This document shows positions 18,356 to 26,867 of a DNA stretch of 64,000 nt, piece after piece (position 1 is the stretch's first letter; each line of letters begins with the position of its first letter). A program made the position numbers and the translations under genes. The notes below the pieces were generated by a model. That model saw only the letters and a program-made list of their open reading frames with translations, was not told where the DNA came from and ran no database searches. Origin of the DNA: Fen-1254 sp963778945 (lineage in GTDB: Bacteria; Bacteroidota; Ignavibacteria; UBA10030); the NCBI GenBank assembly GCA_963778945.1, contig CAVZWL010000025.1:1-64000 (forward strand), read 5' to 3'.

Positions 18356-18907
18356 ATGAATATCGTTCTTCATAGTTTTGCTGCAATCTTCGTTATTGGA
18401 CTTTTCGCCGGCTGCAGCTCATCATTACCCAATAGAAATATTGTTGGTGAGATGTTTCCTACAGTCAAGGGAAAGAGCCTTGACGGTGTAGAGAAAACAT
18501 TGCCTGATGCATTTAAAGGGAAAAAAGTTATTCTCATTCTTGGGTACGAACAGAATACTCAATTTGATGTGGATCGATGGGGAATCGGATTTTTTACAGC
18601 AAACCTGCAACTTCCTCCGGTGTACGAAATTCCTACCATTCCCGGGCTCCTGCCTTCGCTTTTCAAGGAATCGATTGACAACGGTATGCGGAGCGGTATC
18701 CCGAAGGAATCATGGAAAGATGTTATTACTATTTATGGAAATGATGGATCAGTGCTGACTAAATGGACCGGGACTGAAATAGCACGCAATTGCAGAGTAC
18801 TATTATTAGATGAAAACGGCAAAGTTCTGTGGATGCACGATAAGGGATACGGACTTCCGCCGCTTCAATCACTTTTGGATGTTCTTAAAAAATACGGCAA
18901 TAAATAA
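18356..18907 (+). CDS. Thioredoxin-fold lipoprotein without CxxC
   Basis: Begins with a lipoprotein signal (FVIGLFAGC, lipobox Cys at residue 20). The body resembles the peroxiredoxin/ATP10-like thioredoxin fold: GEMFPTVKGKSLDG, then FKGKKVILILGY, and near the C-terminus CRVLLLDENGKVLWMHDKGYG. There is no CxxC redox pair, so it is not an ordinary disulfide oxidoreductase. It ends with a TAA that directly abuts the ATG of the DUF1295 gene, indicating one operon and probable coupling. Role unknown; membrane-attached on the periplasmic side by inference. Confidence 0.7.
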   Translation: MNIVLHSFAAIFVIGLFAGCSSSLPNRNIVGEMFPTVKGKSLDGVEKTLPDAFKGKKVILILGYEQNTQFDVDRWGIGFFTANLQLPPVYEIPTIPGLLPSLFKESIDNGMRSGIPKESWKDVITIYGNDGSVLTKWTGTEIARNCRVLLLDENGKVLWMHDKGYGLPPLQSLLDVLKKYGNK

Positions 18908-19684
18908 ATGGAATTATCTCAATTAGTTGTGTTCAGCGGAGAATTGATTATCGTTCTGATGACGGCTCTCTGGGTAATGAGTCTCGTTCTGAAGAACTCC
19001 AGTATCGTGGATATCTTTTGGGGAACAGGATTTGTAATTATCAATCTTGCAGCATACTTATATTCTCAACAATCGACATCGCAAGCTCTGGCAACGATTA
19101 TCGTCACGTTATGGGGATTGCGTCTTAGTATTCATATTTTCCTGCGCAACCATGGTAAGCCGGAAGACTTCCGCTATGCACAATGGAGAAAAGAACAAGG
19201 TTCACAATGGTGGTGGATTTCGTTTTTTAAGGTGTTCCTCCTTCAAGGCATCTTGATGTTAATCATTGCATTTCCCTTGCTTGCTGTACAGACAGTTGCC
19301 AATATTTCATCCCTCGTCGTAATCAATGTAATCGGGTTTGCAGTTTGGGCAATTGGTTTTTTCTTCGAAGCTGTAAGCGATTATCAACTTGCCCGGTTTA
19401 AATCTGATTCTCAGCATCAAGGGAAATTATTGACCAGTGGACTCTGGCGCTATTCGCGCCATCCGAATTATTTTGGCGATACAATGCAATGGTGGGGATT
19501 CTACTTGCTTGCGGCGGGTTCTGGGTATTGGTGGACAATATTTTCTCCCGTCATTATGACCCTCTTGCTGCTTCGTGTTTCCGGCGTGACCTTATTGGAA
19601 AAAACCATGAAGACACGCCCCGGGTATGAAGAATATATTCGAACAACAAATGCATTTATCCCCTGGATTCCAAAGCATCAATAA
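18908..19684 (+). CDS. DUF1295 membrane protein (steroid 5-alpha-reductase-like)
   Basis: A 258-residue polytopic membrane protein of the DUF1295 family, related to steroid 5-alpha reductases and isoprenylcysteine methyltransferases. The cofactor-binding C-terminal signature is plain: SGLWRYSRHPNYFGDTMQWW near residue 178 and RPGYEEYIRTTNAFIPW near the end. Members may reduce or methylate lipids, but substrates are mostly undefined. It is start-to-stop adjacent with the upstream lipoprotein gene and 2 bp from the downstream acyl ligase, so all three should be one transcript. Confidence 0.9.
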   Translation: MELSQLVVFSGELIIVLMTALWVMSLVLKNSSIVDIFWGTGFVIINLAAYLYSQQSTSQALATIIVTLWGLRLSIHIFLRNHGKPEDFRYAQWRKEQGSQWWWISFFKVFLLQGILMLIIAFPLLAVQTVANISSLVVINVIGFAVWAIGFFFEAVSDYQLARFKSDSQHQGKLLTSGLWRYSRHPNYFGDTMQWWGFYLLAAGSGYWWTIFSPVIMTLLLLRVSGVTLLEKTMKTRPGYEEYIRTTNAFIPWIPKHQ

Positions 19685-19686
19685 TA

Positions 19687-21222
19687 ATGTCTATGCATAG
19701 AGAGCCTCTCCATTATCAATTTGTGCGTATTGCAAAACAACACAGTAAGAAACTCGCGATTATCGATCGAGGGTTGAATCGAAAGTTTACATATGGCCGC
19801 ACACTGACTGCTTCCCTGATTCTCGCTGATAAATTAAAAAAGATCGACGATACATTTGTCGGTGTTATGCTTCCTACCTCTGCAGGGGCAGCGATTGTGA
19901 TCCTTGCTCTCCTTATGAGCGGGAAAACTCCTGTCTTATTAAATTACTCCACAGGAATCCAAACCAATGTGGAATATTCACGGAAGAAATGTAATTTCAC
20001 ATCAGTGATCACTGCAAAAGCATTACTGGAAAAACTCAAAGCGCCGAAGCTTAAAGGGTTTATCTACATTGAGGACTTACTCAGCAGTGTCTCGATATTA
20101 GATAAAATCAAAGGGTCATTATTTGCAAACCTTTCCGCTGATCGAATCCTTTCACGACTTTCTCATTCCGATATTAACTCCAATGCAGCAATACTCTTTA
20201 CTACGGGAAGCGAACTTGAACCGAAAGCTGTTCCGCTCACACACCGCAATATTCTTGCTAACCTCGAGGCGTTATCACAAATCTATCCTTTCGCATCCGA
20301 CGATACGATGCTTGCAAGTCTTCCCTTCTTCCATGTATTTGGCCTCGCCACGACTATGTGGCTTCCATTTCGGTTTGGCATGACGATTGTGACTTATGTA
20401 AATCCGATGGACTATAAAACCGTTTGCACGATCATTCGCGAAGAACGTCCGGCATATCTTGTTGGAACACCTTCATTTCTATCGGGTTATTTACATCATT
20501 CGCAAAATGGAGACTTCACATCGTTAAAACTCATCGTCACTGGTGCAGACAAATGTCCGGATTCGCTCAGAGAGGGATATAAAGAAAAACATGGATTGAC
20601 GATTTATGAGGGTTATGGCACAACTGAAACAAGTCCTATTATTACCGTCAACACTCCGGATCGATGCCGTCCTGGAAGTGTCGGATGGGTTCTCCCAAAT
20701 CTCCAGGTTCGTATGGAGCATTATGAAACAGGCAAAGAATGCGGGATCGGAGAGATGGGAAAAATATTCGTCAAAGGGGAAAGTGTTTTCTCCGGATACT
20801 TTGACGATTTTGAAGCGACCGCACGGAGTTTCCACAATGTATGGTATGACACCGGTGATATGGGATATATGGACGCAGACGGTTTCCTCTGGCACGTAGG
20901 TCGATTGAGAAGATTTGTGAAGATCGGCGGAGAAATGGTATCACTAATCCGGGTAGAAGAAGAACTGGAAAAAGTTCTTCCACCGGATATCGCGTGCTGT
21001 GTCGTTGAATTGCCGGATGCCGTCAAAGGTGCAAAAATAATTGCTGCAATCAACAAACCGGTTGATGAGCGAAAAATATTAAGGGAACTATCAAATCAAC
21101 TGCAGGCAATAGCTCTGCCAAAGCGGTTTGTTGTCTTGCAAGATCTTCCAAAAATGTCAAGCGGAAAGACAGATTTCAAGCAAGTAACAAATCTTGTACA
21201 AAATGCTTTAGAACATGTTTAA
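19687..21222 (+). CDS. AMP-dependent acyl ligase (Aas/acyl-CoA synthetase-like)
   Basis: ANL-superfamily adenylating enzyme that activates a carboxylic acid, probably a fatty acid, with ATP. Motifs in order: the P-loop AILFTTGSELEPKAVPLTH (near 170; the usual TSGTTGxPK is altered), YEGYGTTETSP (A5, near 310), WYDTGDMGYMDADGF (near 390), GRLRRFVKIGGEMVS (hinge), and SSGKTDFKQ with the catalytic C-terminal Lys (near 495). It most resembles the acyl-ACP synthetase half of Aas and similar acyl ligases. The neighbouring DUF1295 and DUF2177 proteins support a membrane-lipid pathway. Substrate is an inference. Confidence 0.9.
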   Translation: MSMHREPLHYQFVRIAKQHSKKLAIIDRGLNRKFTYGRTLTASLILADKLKKIDDTFVGVMLPTSAGAAIVILALLMSGKTPVLLNYSTGIQTNVEYSRKKCNFTSVITAKALLEKLKAPKLKGFIYIEDLLSSVSILDKIKGSLFANLSADRILSRLSHSDINSNAAILFTTGSELEPKAVPLTHRNILANLEALSQIYPFASDDTMLASLPFFHVFGLATTMWLPFRFGMTIVTYVNPMDYKTVCTIIREERPAYLVGTPSFLSGYLHHSQNGDFTSLKLIVTGADKCPDSLREGYKEKHGLTIYEGYGTTETSPIITVNTPDRCRPGSVGWVLPNLQVRMEHYETGKECGIGEMGKIFVKGESVFSGYFDDFEATARSFHNVWYDTGDMGYMDADGFLWHVGRLRRFVKIGGEMVSLIRVEEELEKVLPPDIACCVVELPDAVKGAKIIAAINKPVDERKILRELSNQLQAIALPKRFVVLQDLPKMSSGKTDFKQVTNLVQNALEHV

Positions 21223-21360
21223 ATCTATTTGACTTTTTCAATAAAGACTCATACTCTGGATTCTGTTTTACAAGATTATGACCCTCTCCTATCGGCAATT
21301 CGAGTTTTCGAAAGGAAATTATGGTACCATACAACTAATTGGAAGAGGAAAACAACGTCA

Positions 21361-21927
21361 ATGAAAAAAGCAAATCACGTAAATGTCAAAGAGATGAATT
21401 TTGATCAATTATTTAAACAAATTTCTCCGGGAGAGATATGCGAGAATGTATTTACGTTGGCAGGAAAAGATTTAGCGGTTATTACAGCAGGAAAGGAAGA
21501 TCATTATAACTCCATGATATCTAGCGGGGGTGGTTTGGGACTGCTTTTCGCAAAACCCACAACTTGGTCTATTCTTCGAGCAGATCGTTACACGCTTGAA
21601 ATCATTCAAAAAGAGCAAACATTTACGCTGTCTTACTTCCCTGATGAATATAAGGAGCAAATGCTCTTTTTGGGAAGTGAATCAGGAAGAGATAGTGAGA
21701 AAATGAAAGAAGTTGAACTAACAAGTGTTCAAACTCCTTCCGGAGATATGTCTTTCAAAGAAGCCAGACTAATAATTGAATGTAAATTAACGGCACTTAC
21801 TACCGCCAATCCCAATGATTATTACACTCAAGAAGCTAAAGATGCTATAAACGAAGCTTACAAAGAAGCAAAAGTTTATCGCAAATTTGTATTTGGTGAA
21901 ATCACCCATGTTTGGGTAAAGAAATAA
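21361..21927 (+). CDS. Flavin reductase-like protein
   Basis: An ATG at 21361 after a purine-rich GGAAGAGG stretch is preferred over the in-frame start at 21229, whose extra 44 residues look unlike the family. The protein has the FMN-binding split-barrel order: ISPGEICENVFTLAGKDLAV, then NSMISSGGGLGLLFAKPT (the loop that holds FMN phosphate), and FTLSYFPDEYKEQMLFLGS. Such proteins bind FMN and reduce flavins with NAD(P)H or act as small oxidoreductases. It follows the acyl ligase in the same direction but 138 bp away, so operon membership is uncertain. Confidence 0.75.
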   Translation: MKKANHVNVKEMNFDQLFKQISPGEICENVFTLAGKDLAVITAGKEDHYNSMISSGGGLGLLFAKPTTWSILRADRYTLEIIQKEQTFTLSYFPDEYKEQMLFLGSESGRDSEKMKEVELTSVQTPSGDMSFKEARLIIECKLTALTTANPNDYYTQEAKDAINEAYKEAKVYRKFVFGEITHVWVKK

Positions 21928-22157
21928 GAATAAACCAGAATGAACGAAGAGAATGAATAGTCATTTTCTTCGTCATCATACAAATTATCCAATTCGAAAA
22001 ATATGCTCCTGACTTTGACAATGCGTCACCCAAACCGATCTTAAGTGAACTGTCACCGCTTTCCGGCAATTCGTCGCATCGTCTTTTTTTCATTCATTCT
22101 CGTTATCATTACAATATTCCGAAGTTACAAGCGTCTACCCTTTATAAAGGATATTCT

Positions 22158-22640
22158 TTGACAGTAGAGCTTCGAACATCAGAGACACGCAATAGCGCGG
22201 TGGAGGCGGTCATCACGAGCCAACACTCGCGTTTGTTCGGCTTCATTCGCAAACGCATGAAAACGGAAGCGGATGCCGAAGATATTCTACAGGATGTTTT
22301 TTTATCAGCTTCTTTCGAATTACAGCATAACGTAGCCGATTGAAAAACTGTCATCGTGGCTTTTTGCAGCCGCACGAAACCGAATTGTCGATTGGTACAG
22401 AAAGCGAAAGCACCATGGTTCGATTCCGTTGGATGAGGAAACGGGACTTCCAATAAATCCTGAAGATTTTCTTTTCGATCCCGAACAGGAACCGGATGAG
22501 GTTTTTGGCCGCACATTAGTGCGGGAAGCGCTGAGCGAGGCGCTCGACGATCTACCGGAACAGCGGCTGGCGGGAATGACGCCGGAAGAGCGCGAAAAAT
22601 TCGTAACTACTCAGCGTATTTCTGATATGGAAAAAAGGTT
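22158..22640 (+). pseudogene. ECF sigma factor, broken and truncated
   Basis: Starts at a TTG with AAAGGA upstream. Region 2 is recognisable: HSRLFGFIRKRMKTEADAED and ILQDVFLSA. A one-base shift near 22310 is needed to reach PIEKLSSWLFAAARNRIVDW, YRKRKHHGS and DEVFGRTLVREALSEALDDL, the region 2.4 to region 4 linker. That frame also has an in-frame TAG just before PIEKL. Region 4 is missing: after LDDLPEQRLAGMTPEEREKFV the gene runs into an inverted-repeat element (22605-22815). At least three lesions make this a true pseudogene rather than a sequencing artefact. Confidence 0.75.
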
Positions 22641-22815
22641 GTCATTCCCACGGATTTCCTGCCTGCCGAAGTGCCCGCCTGAACGATACAGTCGGGCGGG
22701 TTAGTGGGAATCCAGGGCTATGTTGTAACCTATTTCTGGATTCCCTGCCTGCGGCGGGCAGGCCGATTAAAACGTTCGGGAATGACAGTACTCTTAAATC
22801 ATGCTGAGTAGTTAC
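22605..22815. mobile_element. MITE-like element with inverted ends
   Basis: GTAACTACTCAGC at the left (about 22605-22617) is the inverse of GCTGAGTAGTTAC at the right (about 22803-22815). Between them lie a GC-rich inverted pair (CATTCCCACGGATTTCC... and GGAATCC...) and CCTGCCTGCGGCGGGCAGG hairpins. It contains no gene and occupies the place where the sigma factor's region 4 should be, so it probably inserted there. A related core occurs at 32117-32228. Confidence 0.55.
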
Positions 22816-22966
22816 ACTTTATAAATAATAAAATGATGGACGATAGGCGTCATTGGCGGCTGGCAAATCTGAGGAATTTATATATCTCTACGAGGAAAAT
22901 CGAGGAAAGCTAAGGCGAAATCCTGGCAGGAAGTTAAATCAGATTGAACGTATATCTCCTTGTTCT

Positions 22967-23902
22967 TTATGCTATGCTCATCCGTTTAGCACGGGAATCA
23001 AGCAGTTCATGGTATTGCTGTTTCATCGACTTAGAAAGGAAACTGATGGATATTAACTCATGCCACGGGGTAAGCGCATTCTGAAATGATTGCATCATAT
23101 CGTCAATAATGTTTTTTGGTAAACCAAGCCGTTCCTGACCATAGTATTTTACAAAAACGCTTTCGGTAAAGCCATGTTTCTTTCCTGCAAGCGGCAACGC
23201 CAATTCTTCAACGGCGCCCTTCAGTGCGATCGTAGAATTAAGAAGATCATATGCTGGTGATAAATCCACACGTCCATTCCGTGTAATCAAAGAGAAGTTT
23301 TTTAGATGCATATCTTCGTTCCCAATGAGAAAACTGAAAATTGTCCGTTGGAATAATTTGCCTGCCTCCAGCGCCGGAAATGTGCAATAGGTATTTATAA
23401 TCATAGCAACGCGTTCCATACTGGAATTATATTTTGTTTCACGGTTCATACCTGACAATTGAGCAAAATCTTCCAATGGTACCTTTTCATTCTTTTTCAT
23501 GCGGTCGAATCGTTTAACACAATACGTCATGGAACCATCTTTGGAGTAGAGGAGTGCATGCAAAGGCGCCTCGACACCTGCTAACGCAGCAAGACGCATG
23601 GTAAGGTCTTCGTTTTCAGGAAGTTCAGGATAATCGAGTGTTTGGGGTTTCAGAATATACTCACCGCCGGTATCGACGACATCCATTCGACGTGCCCGCA
23701 CATTCAGACGAGCGCTGATCTTTGGCTGAACGCCCTGAATGGACATTTTCCCTGCGCGCGCTAATGCTTCCTGACGCTGTTCCTGCGCCGAATATGGCAG
23801 GACTTCAAGATCATCAAGACTCTTCGAAAACAATTTCAGGCCGGCGTGAGAATATCTTTCAGCATCGTCAATCGGTTGGTACAGAATAGGACAAATTTTC
23901 AT
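22967..23902 (-). CDS. hipT: HipT-like serine/threonine kinase toxin
   Basis: HipA-family kinase lacking the usual N-terminal HipA subdomain, which is encoded separately just upstream. The Gly-rich loop region reads KMSIQGVQPKIS (near residue 52), GEYILKPQ gives the ATP-binding Lys, GNEDMHLKNFSL (near 210) is the catalytic loop with Asp and Asn, and LSPAYDLLNS is the metal-binding motif. HipT of E. coli O127 phosphorylates tryptophanyl-tRNA synthetase; whether this one does is not known. The gene overlaps the hipS stop by 4 bases (ATGA). Length 311 fits HipT, not full HipA (about 440). Confidence 0.85.
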   Translation of the reverse strand: MKICPILYQPIDDAERYSHAGLKLFSKSLDDLEVLPYSAQEQRQEALARAGKMSIQGVQPKISARLNVRARRMDVVDTGGEYILKPQTLDYPELPENEDLTMRLAALAGVEAPLHALLYSKDGSMTYCVKRFDRMKKNEKVPLEDFAQLSGMNRETKYNSSMERVAMIINTYCTFPALEAGKLFQRTIFSFLIGNEDMHLKNFSLITRNGRVDLSPAYDLLNSTIALKGAVEELALPLAGKKHGFTESVFVKYYGQERLGLPKNIIDDMMQSFQNALTPWHELISISFLSKSMKQQYHELLDSRAKRMSIA

Positions 23903-24210
23903 TCAACTCCCTCAACACTAACAGCGCCGACAAGATCTTGTCCGACTGCTATTAATTGGCCAAATAAATCATTTCTATCGAGCTTACGTTGTTTCAACAG
24001 AGCATCGAGCATAATTCCCTCCGGTAATACTCCGTCGAAGAACGGTGGAAAATATTCGAACGAATATTCTTCCTGCGTTGTCGGCATCGTCATTGAAACA
24101 GGAAGACCTTTATACTGCGGATCGTATCGAAAGATGTACTTCTTCCCTCTTTCGATCTCTTCTAAGTAACCAGCAAAAGTTTTACCCATCAATATTTTAG
24201 CTTTTCTCAT
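23899..24210 (-). CDS. hipS: HipS-like antitoxin subunit (HipA N-terminal domain)
   Basis: A 103-residue stand-alone version of the HipA N-terminal subdomain: KTFAGYLEEIERGKKYIFRY, then GLPVSMTMPTTQEEY and FFDGVLPEGIMLDALLKQ (the F-D-N-L-LP-E-like motif). In HipBST systems this separate protein is the antitoxin that inhibits HipT, while HipB augments and regulates. Order hipB-hipS-hipT with 14-base and 4-base overlaps is the expected one and implies coupled translation. Confidence 0.85.
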   Translation of the reverse strand: MRKAKILMGKTFAGYLEEIERGKKYIFRYDPQYKGLPVSMTMPTTQEEYSFEYFPPFFDGVLPEGIMLDALLKQRKLDRNDLFGQLIAVGQDLVGAVSVEGVE

Positions 24211-24454
24211 GTTCGACCTCTGCTGTTTTTAATTTTTCAAATTCTTTCATCAGCGGACTCACAAATTGTATTTTGACATTAAGGACAGACAATATTTTTT
24301 GCAGTGTATCAAGTTGGATTGCAAGTTTTCCTTTTTCGATATCAAAGATTGTACTTTTGCCTACACCAGACACTCTAGAGAGTTCGTTTCTGGATAAGCC
24401 GCTTTTCTTTCTGTGGAATTTTATGATGTTTGCAAGATTCAAATTTTTATCCAT
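24197..24454 (-). CDS. hipB: HipB-like HTH regulator
   Basis: An 85-residue Xre-type helix-turn-helix protein: NIIKFHRKKSGLSRNELSRV and SGVGKSTIFDIEKGKLAIQL are the paired helices. It is the first gene of the hipBST operon and should repress it by binding the palindrome that begins 3 bases upstream of its start codon. Its stop overlaps the hipS start by 14 bases. The family is well known as the DNA-binding part of Hip toxin-antitoxin loci. Confidence 0.85.
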   Translation of the reverse strand: MDKNLNLANIIKFHRKKSGLSRNELSRVSGVGKSTIFDIEKGKLAIQLDTLQKILSVLNVKIQFVSPLMKEFEKLKTAEVEHEKS

Positions 24455-24457
24455 ATA

Positions 24458-24543
24458 TTTACCTCTATAAGAGTAAATTTTTCAATTAAATAGCCGATTG
24501 CGTCAGTCAAGTCAATATTTATGCTATAATTTACCTTTATACC
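24458..24543 (-). promoter_or_regulatory. hipBST operator/promoter region
   Basis: A near-perfect palindrome TTTACCTCTATAAGAGTAAA lies at 24458-24477, directly before the hipB start. A second half-site-like sequence (TAATTTACCTTTATACC) lies at 24527-24543. Both share TTTACC(T). Autoregulation by HipB at such pairs is the norm; the assignment here is by sequence symmetry and position. Confidence 0.6.
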
Positions 24544-24942
24544 GGCATTTTGTCAAGTCAAAATAAAAATAATCAAAATAAACCTATCAGATTGTACAAA
24601 TTATCTGTTATAGCAGTAAAAACAGCGATTTTTTCAATCATTACTCGATTTTTGAGAAAAAGCGGCGATACCGGTTTACGGTATCGCCGTTTTGTGCGTT
24701 TATTAAAACCTGAGTTTTAATTTGTGTCTCACATGCGCGGGACACATTATCATGCCTCCGGCTCAAAATGGAACTCATCTGCAATTCTGACAAGAACCTG
24801 ATCGCCTCGCTTCCTTTTTTCTTTTTTTTTGTCTGCTCCATAACCCCCGCTTAATCTCCACCTATATCCCGATAAAAAACATCGGGACGCAAACAACGCG
24901 AATTGGTTCGACAAGCTCACCATCACTGCGGGATGCTGATTG
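24478..24942. other. Intergenic between hip and ars operons
   Basis: Holds the second hip half-site, a strong terminator at 24659-24693 and, at 24730-24935, two dispersed sequence pieces: CGGGACACATTATCATGCC (a near copy is at 54935-54953) and the hairpin CCCGATAAAAAACATCGGG. No gene is supported. Confidence 0.5.
24659..24693 (-). terminator. Strong bidirectional terminator
   Basis: CGGCGATACCG (24663-24673) and CGGTATCGCCG (24679-24689) form an 11-bp perfect stem with a 5-base loop, with A-run before and T-run after. On the minus strand it would end the ars operon transcript before hipB. Confidence 0.85.
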
Positions 24943-25365
24943 TTACCTCTTCGCGAGATTATCATCATAGAATTTCTTAAACTGGATTTTGATTTCATCC
25001 CGTACGCGACGGAAGACTGCAAGCACTTCTTCCTCCGTCCCATTTGCTTCCGCCGGATCATCGAAACCAATATGCAGACGATGCTCTACCTTTCCGGTAA
25101 AGAACGGGCAGGCTTCCTTTGCGTTATCACATACGGTAATTACGTAATCGAAAGAGTCACTTAGAAATTGATCTACCATTTTCGGATAATTTTTAGATAG
25201 GTCGATCCCGACTTCTTTCATTACCTGAATTGCTTTGGGGTGAACCTTCTCCGTAGGTTTTATTCCTGCCGAATAGACTTCGAGAGATGAACTGAACGAT
25301 TTCAAAAAGCCTTCCGCCACTTGACTACGACAGGAATTCCCAGTGCAAAGAATCAATATTTTCAT
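24943..25365 (-). CDS. arsC: Arsenate reductase, thioredoxin-coupled
   Basis: Low-molecular-weight phosphatase-type ArsC that reduces arsenate to arsenite. The P-loop CTGNSCRS (Cys7, Cys12) starts the protein. The second and third redox cysteines are in VCDNAKEACPFF (near residues 79 and 86), and GFDDPAEANG carries the catalytic Asp. Cys7-Cys79-Cys86 relay electrons to thioredoxin, and thioredoxin-like proteins are encoded upstream in the same operon. It is the last of eight minus-strand genes headed by arsR, 2 bp after the F420/ProC-like gene. Confidence 0.92.
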   Translation of the reverse strand: MKILILCTGNSCRSQVAEGFLKSFSSSLEVYSAGIKPTEKVHPKAIQVMKEVGIDLSKNYPKMVDQFLSDSFDYVITVCDNAKEACPFFTGKVEHRLHIGFDDPAEANGTEEEVLAVFRRVRDEIKIQFKKFYDDNLAKR

Positions 25366-25367
25366 AT

Positions 25368-26147
25368 TTAACTCTTCAGCTTCTTATACAGTGCATTCAA
25401 TCGGTTCTGATAAAATCCTTTGATCGTTATTTCTTCTTCACCTAATGGTTTTACCGGCACTAAATCCATGACTTCCGCCGGAGTCAACCCGGATTCATAC
25501 ATTGTCTTTGAAGCACCGCTAAGCATTTTTGGAATGGCATCCTTCAGAATATTATCCGATATGCCAAAGGATTTTGCCAGTTCCTGCAATTCATATAATT
25601 GAAACCAGAAATATGTCGGTCCCATAGCTGTTGTAATGGCAAATGATTCCAGTAATTCTTCCGACACTTCCGGGCAATCGCCTAGAATGCCGAACAGTTC
25701 GAGCACTGTTCTCCTTTTATCTTCACTTATAGTGCTGGAGAATGCAACTGGATTATATCCGGCATTTACAATGGAGGGGGCGTTTGGATTAATACGAACT
25801 ATGTTTTTAAATCCACCGAGTCCTTCAGAGAGTTTAGCAATTGATATTTTAGGAGCTAATGAGATTACAATTGCTGATGGATTTACTACGGATTTGATTT
25901 CCTGCAGTACCTCGCTCACGGCAGGCGGGTGAAGTCCGATAAGAACAATATCGCAAGCCGCTGGTATTTTAGCATTGCCAATTACCGTTTCTATATGCTG
26001 AAATTCGTTTTTTAGTTTGCGCAAAACATCGGCATTGTTATCGCTCACGACGATCTTGCTCGGAAGTCTTCCCATGCGGCTCCAACCCTTTAAAATGATC
26101 TTTGCAACACGACCGCCGCCTATAAAACCGATTGATTGAGTAATCAT
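25368..26147 (-). CDS. ProC/NADP-F420 oxidoreductase-like protein
   Basis: A Rossmann dinucleotide-binding N-terminus (IGFIGGGRVAKIILKGW) followed by SPKI-type strand-turns and a helical C-terminal domain, as in pyrroline-5-carboxylate reductase and the coenzyme F420-dependent NADP oxidoreductase family. NPNAPSIVNAGYNPVAFS around residue 120 matches the P5CR-type substrate-side loop. ProC identity is doubtful: it sits inside an arsenic/redox operon, 18 bp after the CcdA-like gene and 2 bp before arsC, and key P5CR C-terminal motifs are not evident. NAD(P)-dependent reductase of unknown substrate. Confidence 0.7.
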   Translation of the reverse strand: MITQSIGFIGGGRVAKIILKGWSRMGRLPSKIVVSDNNADVLRKLKNEFQHIETVIGNAKIPAACDIVLIGLHPPAVSEVLQEIKSVVNPSAIVISLAPKISIAKLSEGLGGFKNIVRINPNAPSIVNAGYNPVAFSSTISEDKRRTVLELFGILGDCPEVSEELLESFAITTAMGPTYFWFQLYELQELAKSFGISDNILKDAIPKMLSGASKTMYESGLTPAEVMDLVPVKPLGEEEITIKGFYQNRLNALYKKLKS

Positions 26148-26165
26148 TGTACATTCCCTTTCATA

Positions 26166-26864
26166 TTATGTTGTATATAGAGTATAAACACCGCCAAGAA
26201 TAACAAGAAAGCCAGCTATACGTTTTATCCATAAAACAATATTAGATCTGTTTGTCCAATCGAGATATGATTGCACCCGGGATGCGAGCCCGCCAGCTGC
26301 GACAATAACACTGCAATGCCCGAGTCCGAAAGCAAGAAGCAAAGCTCCTGCCGTTATCACATTGGTGTTGGATAATTGAAATACGACTCCAAGAACCGGT
26401 GCCATAAATGCAAACGTGCATGGACCAAGCGCTATTCCGAATATCAATCCAAGAACAAATGCAGACCAGAGCGCTGAACGAGTCTGGATAGGACGCAGAT
26501 TTACTCCTGTATCAGGAAGGCGAATAATGTCCATCAGGTACAATCCGACGATAAAGAAAATAATTGCAACGGCATATTTCCCATATACACCAACATCTCC
26601 CATAATTCTACCGAGAGCTGCAGTGATAATTCCGAGAACAGCGATTGTCAGTAAGATTCCAACAGCGAAAACGAAAGCAAGAATTACACCCCGTGATGTC
26701 TTTTTCTCGTTCTTCGATGTGAGGAAACCAATGATAAGCGGAATGCTCGAAAGATGACACGGGCTAAGAAGAATGCTTAATATTCCCCATGAAAACGAAG
26801 CAAGTAACGCAAGTGCAAGATTTCCGTATAAAGCTTCCGTGAGTGTTGTGAAGAGAGACTCCAT
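26166..26864 (-). CDS. CcdA/DsbD-type transmembrane thiol transporter
   Basis: A 232-residue polytopic membrane protein with six hydrophobic segments. The two electron-carrying cysteines are in their usual places: SPCHLSSIPLIIGF in TM1 and LGPCTFAFMAPVLGV in TM4. CcdA/DsbD proteins move reducing equivalents from cytoplasmic thioredoxin to periplasmic thiol proteins. The adjacent upstream gene encodes an exported thioredoxin with CIPC, a natural partner. Together they probably supply electrons for redox work associated with arsenic resistance. Confidence 0.88.
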   Translation of the reverse strand: MESLFTTLTEALYGNLALALLASFSWGILSILLSPCHLSSIPLIIGFLTSKNEKKTSRGVILAFVFAVGILLTIAVLGIITAALGRIMGDVGVYGKYAVAIIFFIVGLYLMDIIRLPDTGVNLRPIQTRSALWSAFVLGLIFGIALGPCTFAFMAPVLGVVFQLSNTNVITAGALLLAFGLGHCSVIVAAGGLASRVQSYLDWTNRSNIVLWIKRIAGFLVILGGVYTLYTT

Positions 26865-26867
26865 CAG

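Noticed and set aside
25368..26147. Calling this gene proC outright
   Set aside because: The Rossmann start fits, but the operon is an arsenic/redox cluster and the P5CR C-terminal signature is not evident; left as family-level.
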